A program made the translations under genes and the position numbers. This document shows, one piece after another, positions 6,116-9,767 of a stretch of 9,767 nucleotides of DNA (positions within the stretch are counted from its first letter, which is position 1; each line of letters starts with the position of its first letter). The DNA is from Candidatus Kerfeldbacteria bacterium (GTDB lineage: Bacteria > Patescibacteriota > Patescibacteriia > SBBC01 > CAIJZX01): the NCBI GenBank assembly GCA_016194465.1, contig JACQBO010000008.1, forward strand, positions 1 to 9,767, given 5' to 3'. The notes beneath the pieces were generated by a model that made no database searches, was not told the DNA's origin, and saw nothing but the letters and a program-made list of their open reading frames with translations.

Positions 6116-6217
6116 CCCCCACACCATTTGGAAAGAACGATACGCATTTTCATGAGCGGGACTGAATCAACAATCTCGCTTCCGGAAAAACATCGTTGTG
6201 CCCAAATGGTGTGGGGG
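6116..6217 (+). repeat. Giant P19-like arm 3 in rnpB with the same palindrome at its base
   Basis: A perfect 16-bp stem joins CCCCCACACCATTTGG (6116-6131) to CCAAATGGTGTGGGGG (6202-6217). It begins directly after the P2 3' strand and ends directly before ACAGAATTCGG. Between the strands lie about 70 nt that include a second pairing, AACGAT near 6136 with ATCGTT near 6192. E. coli lacks P19; many other bacteria have a short one, so a 102-nt arm is unusually large. Confidence 0.88.
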
Positions 6218-6266
6218 ACAGAATTCGGCTTATAGATGGTCTGTTGGGGCATACACATATTTCTGC

Positions 6267-7652
6267 ATGAAACGTACGGATCTCTTTTTTGCCGGACTGC
6301 TGGTTCCACTGGATTACGTGGGCTTGCTGTTTGCCGGCTGGCTGGCCTATAGCCTGCGCTTTCACCAGGTGGCGGCAGTCTTGCCGACCACCTACCCCCT
6401 CGACTTTGGGGCCTATTTTAAATTAGTGGCGATTGTGGCTATCGGCTGGGTTGGTGTGCTCGCCTTGGCAGGAGTCTACGCCATCCGTCAACGCCGACTC
6501 AGTAGTGAGCTAGGTCGGATATTCCTCGGTGCCTCCACCTCGGTCCTGCTGGTGATCGTGCTTATTTTTTTTCGCCGCGAGTTCTTCACCTCGCGGTTCA
6601 TCATTTTAGCCAGCTGGGTACTGGCGGTGGTGATTGTGTGGCTGATGCACGCCGTCGTCCGCGGCATCCAGCACGCGCTGCTGGTGCGCGGCATCGGGAC
6701 TCGGGAGATTTTGGTTTTTGGTCAAGACCAAACGACGACCGACCTCATGAGCACCTTTCATGCCCACCCACGCCTGGGGTTTCATGTCCGGCAGGTTTTT
6801 CCGGAAGTGAACCTAGAAAGCTTGCAGGCTCTGGACACACTTTTGGAACAAGGGGTGGTCGATGAAGTATGGCTGGCCGATCCCAGCGTACCGAAGATCC
6901 AAGGGGTCCAGCTCGTCGACCGCTGTAGCGAGCATGCGGTGGTGTTTAAGTTTGCGGCTGATGTTTTTGACACCCAAGCGGCTCGGGTCGATATGCAGGA
7001 TATTGCTGGCATCCCGGTGATCGAAGTCAAGCGCACACCGCTCGACGGGTGGGGCCGCATTTTGAAACGGACGTTTGACGTTGCCGGGGCAACGATCGGG
7101 CTGATCATTTTTTTCTTACCAGGGCTGGTGGTCGCGGCGATCATCAAACTCGACTCGGCGGGACCGGTCTTTGCCCGTCTGGAACGGGTGGGCCAAGGAC
7201 AAAAGAAGTTCACCCTGTGGAAGTTCCGCTCCATGGTTCGCGATGCCCAGGTCTTAAAACCGCAACTCGCACAACAGAATGAACGAGCCGACGGGCCTTT
7301 ATTCAAAATGAAACATGATCCTCGGATTACTCGGGTGGGGCGGTGGCTGCGCAAAACGAGTATTGATGAACTGCCACAGCTGATGAACGTCTGGCAGGGC
7401 CAGATGAGCTTGGTCGGGCCGCGACCCCATGAACCAGCCGAAGTCGCCCGCTACGAAAAAGGACATAAGAAGTTGCTGGCGATTAAACCAGGGATAACCG
7501 GTATGGCCCAAGTATCGGGTCGGTCCAACCTCAATTTTGAAGAAGAAGTTCGTCTCGATACTTTCTACATCGAGCATTGGTCTCTCTGGCTTGACATTCA
7601 AATCATTTCCCGCACGCCCTGGGCTGTGGTCCATATGGAAACGGTCGCCTAA
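6267..7652 (+). CDS. Polyprenyl-phosphate sugar-1-phosphate transferase (WcaJ-type)
   Basis: Membrane enzyme that transfers a sugar 1-phosphate from a nucleotide sugar to undecaprenyl phosphate, the first step of capsule or exopolysaccharide repeat synthesis. The 461 residues match WcaJ-like enzymes. The N-terminal half has four hydrophobic segments (about 8-30, 50-72, 88-102, 110-130), then a Rossmann-like domain starting near ILVFGQD (148-154). The C-terminal catalytic domain begins at KRTFDVAGATIGLI (267-280), with a reentrant hydrophobic helix to about 294. It then has WKFRSM (318-323), DPRITRVGRWLRKTSIDELPQ with the Asp367-Glu368 catalytic dyad, SLVGPRP (381-387), KPGITGMAQVSGR (407-419) and YIEHWSLWLDI (434-444). 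I chose ATG 6267 because the upstream in-frame ATG at 6198 lies inside rnpB; no clear ribosome binding site is seen. The stop overlaps the next start as TAATG. The sugar substrate is unknown. Confidence 0.93.
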   Translation: MKRTDLFFAGLLVPLDYVGLLFAGWLAYSLRFHQVAAVLPTTYPLDFGAYFKLVAIVAIGWVGVLALAGVYAIRQRRLSSELGRIFLGASTSVLLVIVLIFFRREFFTSRFIILASWVLAVVIVWLMHAVVRGIQHALLVRGIGTREILVFGQDQTTTDLMSTFHAHPRLGFHVRQVFPEVNLESLQALDTLLEQGVVDEVWLADPSVPKIQGVQLVDRCSEHAVVFKFAADVFDTQAARVDMQDIAGIPVIEVKRTPLDGWGRILKRTFDVAGATIGLIIFFLPGLVVAAIIKLDSAGPVFARLERVGQGQKKFTLWKFRSMVRDAQVLKPQLAQQNERADGPLFKMKHDPRITRVGRWLRKTSIDELPQLMNVWQGQMSLVGPRPHEPAEVARYEKGHKKLLAIKPGITGMAQVSGRSNLNFEEEVRLDTFYIEHWSLWLDIQIISRTPWAVVHMETVA

Positions 7653-8779
7653 TGAAAGTTGCTCTGGTTCACGAACACTTGGCCCAAGACGGCGGCGCTG
7701 AACGGGTGACCGAGATTTTTCTTCGGATGTTCCCGCAGGCTCCGTTGTACACTGTCGTGTATAACGCGGACAAAGCCAATCAAGCGTTTCGCTCCCGTGA
7801 CATCCGGACCTCATTTATTCAGCATCTGCCGGGTGGCCTGCGTCACTACGAGTGGTACTTAACCTTGATGCCGACGGCCGTGGAATCTTTTGATTTATCG
7901 GAGTATGACTTGGTGCTTTCGAGTGCCTCAGCCTTCGCCAAGGGCGTCATCACCCATCCGCGGGCCCGGCACGTTTGTTACTTGCACAGCCCAACCCGTT
8001 ACCTGTGGACCGACACGCATCGATATATTCGGGAGTTTCACCATCCACGCTGGGTGCGCAAGGTGTTGCCACCATTCCTGACTTATTTACGAATGTGGGA
8101 CACCCTGGCCGCCGCCCGGGTTGATGACTTCATCGCCAATAGCCGAGCGGTGGAGCAGCGCATTCGTAAATACTATCGGCGGGAGTCAACAGTCATCTAC
8201 CCACCCGTGGACACGGCCCGGTTTGCCATCAGTCCGCAGGTCGGGAATTATTATCTGACCGGTGGGCGGCTCGTGCCTTACAAGCGCTTTGATGTGGCGG
8301 TCCAAGCCTTTAATCGTCTGGGCCTACCGCTCAAAATCTTCGGCGATGGTCCGGATCTCAAGCGGTTGCAAGAGATCGCGAAGAGTAATATCGAGTTCGT
8401 AGGTCGGTTGCCCGATACAGCCATGCCCGATCTCTATGGCCAAGCGATCGCCTTCATCAATCCCCAAGAAGAAGATTTTGGTATTACGGCCGTCGAAGCG
8501 ATGGCCGCCGGGCGGCCGGTGATCGCCTATGCGGCGGGCGGAGCACTGGAAACCGTCCAACCGGGGCAGAGCGGCACGTTTTTTGATGAACAGGAGTGGG
8601 AGTCGTTGGCCGACACGGTCATTCGTTTCAAACCAGAGCAATTCCGTCCGGCCGCCGTTCAACAGTGGGCAGAACAATTCAGCCTGGAGCGGTTCACGGC
8701 CGCGATACGCCAGTATCTCGACCAAGCCATGGCGCTGCCTTCGCCACGACCGCTTGGCAAAAACGATTCATTCACGTAA
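7652..8779 (+). CDS. GT4-family glycosyltransferase (WbaZ/mannosyltransferase-like)
   Basis: Cytoplasmic or peripheral retaining glycosyltransferase that probably adds a sugar to the lipid-linked intermediate made by the preceding enzyme. The 375 residues form two Rossmann lobes (GT-B fold). The N-terminal lobe has MKVALVHEHL and the GGAERV loop (14-19) near the acceptor site, then YDLVLSSASAFAKGVITHP (85-103) and CYLHSPTRYLW (109-119). The C-terminal lobe starts near YYLTGGRLVPYKRFD (200-214) and has KIFGDGPDL (228-236), FVGRLPD (249-255) and the donor-binding Glu-x7-Glu motif (Glu274 to Glu282, within EEDFGITAVEAMAAGRPVIA). The resemblance is to mannosyltransferases of the WbaZ type, but the donor is not certain. 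The gene overlaps the upstream stop by 1 base (TAATG), and the Wzz-like gene follows after 9 nt. Confidence 0.92.
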   Translation: MKVALVHEHLAQDGGAERVTEIFLRMFPQAPLYTVVYNADKANQAFRSRDIRTSFIQHLPGGLRHYEWYLTLMPTAVESFDLSEYDLVLSSASAFAKGVITHPRARHVCYLHSPTRYLWTDTHRYIREFHHPRWVRKVLPPFLTYLRMWDTLAAARVDDFIANSRAVEQRIRKYYRRESTVIYPPVDTARFAISPQVGNYYLTGGRLVPYKRFDVAVQAFNRLGLPLKIFGDGPDLKRLQEIAKSNIEFVGRLPDTAMPDLYGQAIAFINPQEEDFGITAVEAMAAGRPVIAYAAGGALETVQPGQSGTFFDEQEWESLADTVIRFKPEQFRPAAVQQWAEQFSLERFTAAIRQYLDQAMALPSPRPLGKNDSFT

Positions 8780-8788
8780 GATACATCT

Positions 8789-9397
8789 ATGGAAGCTCGC
8801 GACTATATCCAACTCTTCTGGCGTCAGCGCTGGCTAGTTCTCGTGGTTGTCTTGGTGGTCTCCGTCACGGCGTATATCACCGCCGCCCTGCGACCAGTGT
8901 CTTATGCGACGTCGGAATCATTTGCCGTCAACCGCATTAATAAAGAGATAACTACGAGTTATCAGTATGACGGGTACTATGCCTTGCAGGCGGCCGATCT
9001 TTTTTCCCAGACGGTGGTCAGTTGGTTCAGCACGCCGTCGGTGCTGCAGGATTTCTACCATCAAGCGAATCTCGACGCCAATATTGATTCGGTCAACAGT
9101 CTGGCCGGTCGATTTAAGGTGCGCAAATACTCCGCCCAGAACATCGTCGTCCGCTTCAACGAATCGACCCATGATCGCGCGGCCAAACTGGCGGCCGGCA
9201 TTCGTCAGGTGGTCGAATCCCGCGCCAGTTCGCTCAATCAAACCGCCGACGGTAAATCAATATTCTCCGTGGTCGGCTCTGATCCGGTGATCGCCCCGAG
9301 CCAGCCGAATCGGTGGTTGATCACGGCCGTGGCCGCACTCATCAGCCTCTACCTGGCCCTGCTCATCGTCACCGGACGGCACTACTTGCGATCCTAG
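8789..9397 (+). CDS. Wzz/chain-length-determinant-like membrane protein
   Basis: Probable polysaccharide co-polymerase that sets chain length or assists export, anchored in the inner membrane. The 202 residues show the family layout: a short cytoplasmic N-terminus MEARDYIQLFWRQRW typical of the Wzz domain, TM1 at about 15-34, an extracytoplasmic domain of about 140 residues (includes YYALQAADLFSQTVVSWFSTPSV, 63-85), a proline-containing segment DPVIAPSQPNR before TM2, and TM2 at about 176-194 with a very short tail. It is shorter than typical Wzz proteins (around 300 residues or more) and has no fused tyrosine kinase, so it is closer in size to CapA/YveK-type subunits. Its location inside a glycosyltransferase operon supports the role. 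The ribosome binding site is weak; the next gene starts 2 nt after its stop. Confidence 0.82.
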   Translation: MEARDYIQLFWRQRWLVLVVVLVVSVTAYITAALRPVSYATSESFAVNRINKEITTSYQYDGYYALQAADLFSQTVVSWFSTPSVLQDFYHQANLDANIDSVNSLAGRFKVRKYSAQNIVVRFNESTHDRAAKLAAGIRQVVESRASSLNQTADGKSIFSVVGSDPVIAPSQPNRWLITAVAALISLYLALLIVTGRHYLRS

Positions 9398-9399
9398 CC

Positions 9400-9767
9400 A
9401 TGCGGATTGGCATTGATGCCAGGTTTTTTGGGCCCCAGGAAACCGGGATCGGACGCTATGTCGACCGTCTGGTGTTCCACCTTGGCCAGCAAGATCAAAC
9501 TAACGACTACATGGTTTTTTTGCGCCGGGCGGCCTGGGAACAGTGGCAGCCGCCAAACGAGCGCTGGCATAAAGTATTAGCCGACTATCACTGGTATTCC
9601 CTCCGGGAGCAACTGTGGTTGCCTGGCATTTTTAATCGGGCCAAATTGGATTTGCTCCACGTGCCCCACTTCAATGTCCCGGTGCTGTACCGGCGGCCAT
9701 TCGTGGTGACCATTCATGATTTGATTCTCAATCAGTTTCCCACCGAACGGGCCAGTACGCTCGGACC
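9400..9767 (+). CDS. GT4-family glycosyltransferase (3' partial)
   Basis: N-terminal 122 residues of a second retaining glycosyltransferase, cut by the window end. It opens with MRIGIDARFFGP and the GIGRYV loop, the usual N-terminal nucleotide-fold strand and acceptor loop of GT4 enzymes. YMVFLRR, KVLADYHWYSLREQLWLP, LLHVPHFNVPVLYRRPFVVTIHDL and LNQFPTERASTLG follow, a pattern common in mannosyltransferases of surface polysaccharide clusters. The donor-binding Glu-x7-Glu motif lies beyond the window. The ATG comes 2 nt after the Wzz-like stop, so it belongs to the same operon and probably adds a later sugar. Confidence 0.88.
   Translation, partial: MRIGIDARFFGPQETGIGRYVDRLVFHLGQQDQTNDYMVFLRRAAWEQWQPPNERWHKVLADYHWYSLREQLWLPGIFNRAKLDLLHVPHFNVPVLYRRPFVVTIHDLILNQFPTERASTLG

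Larger units (their letters stand above)
5661..6243 (+). ncRNA. rnpB: RNase P RNA (type-A-like, enlarged)
   Basis: Catalytic RNA of RNase P, which trims the 5' leader of precursor tRNAs. Helix P1 closes the molecule (CAGATCATC 5661-5669 with GATGGTCTG 6235-6243) and P2 is GATAGTC 5671-5677 with GACTATC 6109-6115. P3 is a long perfect stem (5679-5694 with 5725-5740). Conserved core segments are GAGGAAAGTCC at 5740-5750, AGTGCAACAGAAA at 5894-5906 then ACCGCC, GGGTAAGGGTGAAAT near 5944-5958, GGTAAGAGC in the next hairpin, GGGTAAACCC near 6002-6011, GGGTAG near 6064-6069 (the L15 region that recognises the tRNA CCA end), and ACAGAATTCGGCTTAT at 6218-6233. A hairpin GCCCGGC-GTGA-GCCGGGC is at 5981-5998, and a P18-like hairpin with a GCAA tetraloop is at 6082-6095. 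At about 583 nt it is much longer than the usual 350-400 nt; the extra length is in P3, around P9 and in a giant P19. Helix names for peripheral arms are by position and tentative. Confidence 0.96.

Noticed and set aside
5862..6217. CRISPR-like or IS-like array from the repeated palindromes
   Set aside because: Repeats are not directly spaced units with spacers. Each is a folded arm at a distinct position of a conserved RNA, and there is no transposase or target duplication.
6198..6266. Earlier ATG for the sugar-phosphate transferase
   Set aside because: It would put the first 23 codons over the 3' part of the RNase P RNA. The ATG at 6267 gives a normal WcaJ-type N-terminus with TM1 at once.
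5791..6309. Minus-strand frame of 172 codons and several plus-strand short frames across 5700-6235
   Set aside because: This interval is rnpB; the conserved RNA core explains it, and the frames have no protein features.

Overview
The window looks like a piece of a bacterial chromosome from a small-genome, uncultivated lineage; Candidatus Patescibacteria (CPR) is my best guess. The reasons are the very tight gene packing (start and stop codons overlapping as ATGA or TAATG), the style of the Wzz-like and glycosyltransferase proteins, and a complete bacterial type-A-like RNase P RNA. TGA is used as a stop (recJ, rnhA, korB), so the code is standard rather than the TGA=Gly code of some CPR groups. 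The phylum is inferred from resemblance only.

Region 1 (1-4620, + strand) is one compact, apparently co-transcribed block. It holds a 2-oxoacid:ferredoxin oxidoreductase alpha subunit (cut by the window start), its beta subunit, the single-strand exonuclease RecJ, a small RNase HI and a GGDEF diguanylate cyclase. Adjacent genes from korB onward overlap by 4 nt, which suggests translational coupling. Central redox metabolism, DNA repair / R-loop removal and second-messenger synthesis therefore share one transcript.

Region 2 (4618-5603) is an island of two short unrecognised genes. One is on the minus strand, with its own ribosome binding site and a minus-strand terminator placed against the 3' end of the cyclase gene. 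The other is a plus-strand lipoprotein gene with its own TTGACA-type promoter, ribosome binding site and terminator.

Region 3 (5618-6243) is rnpB, the RNase P RNA gene, with its own promoter. The conserved core is intact, but the RNA is about 583 nt long, well above the usual 350-400 nt. Three of its peripheral arms are built from near-copies of the same palindrome, with the core CCCCACACCA paired to TGGTGTGGGG. This is the most striking structure in the window.

Region 4 (6267-9767, + strand) is the start of a surface-polysaccharide operon: a WcaJ-type polyprenyl-phosphate sugar-phosphate transferase, a GT4 glycosyltransferase, a short Wzz-like two-TM protein and a second GT4 enzyme cut by the window end. 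The first gene begins only 23 nt after the RNase P RNA 3' end with no visible terminator between, so the operon may be fed by rnpB transcription. Together these enzymes would load the first sugar phosphate on the lipid carrier, extend the chain and control its length.
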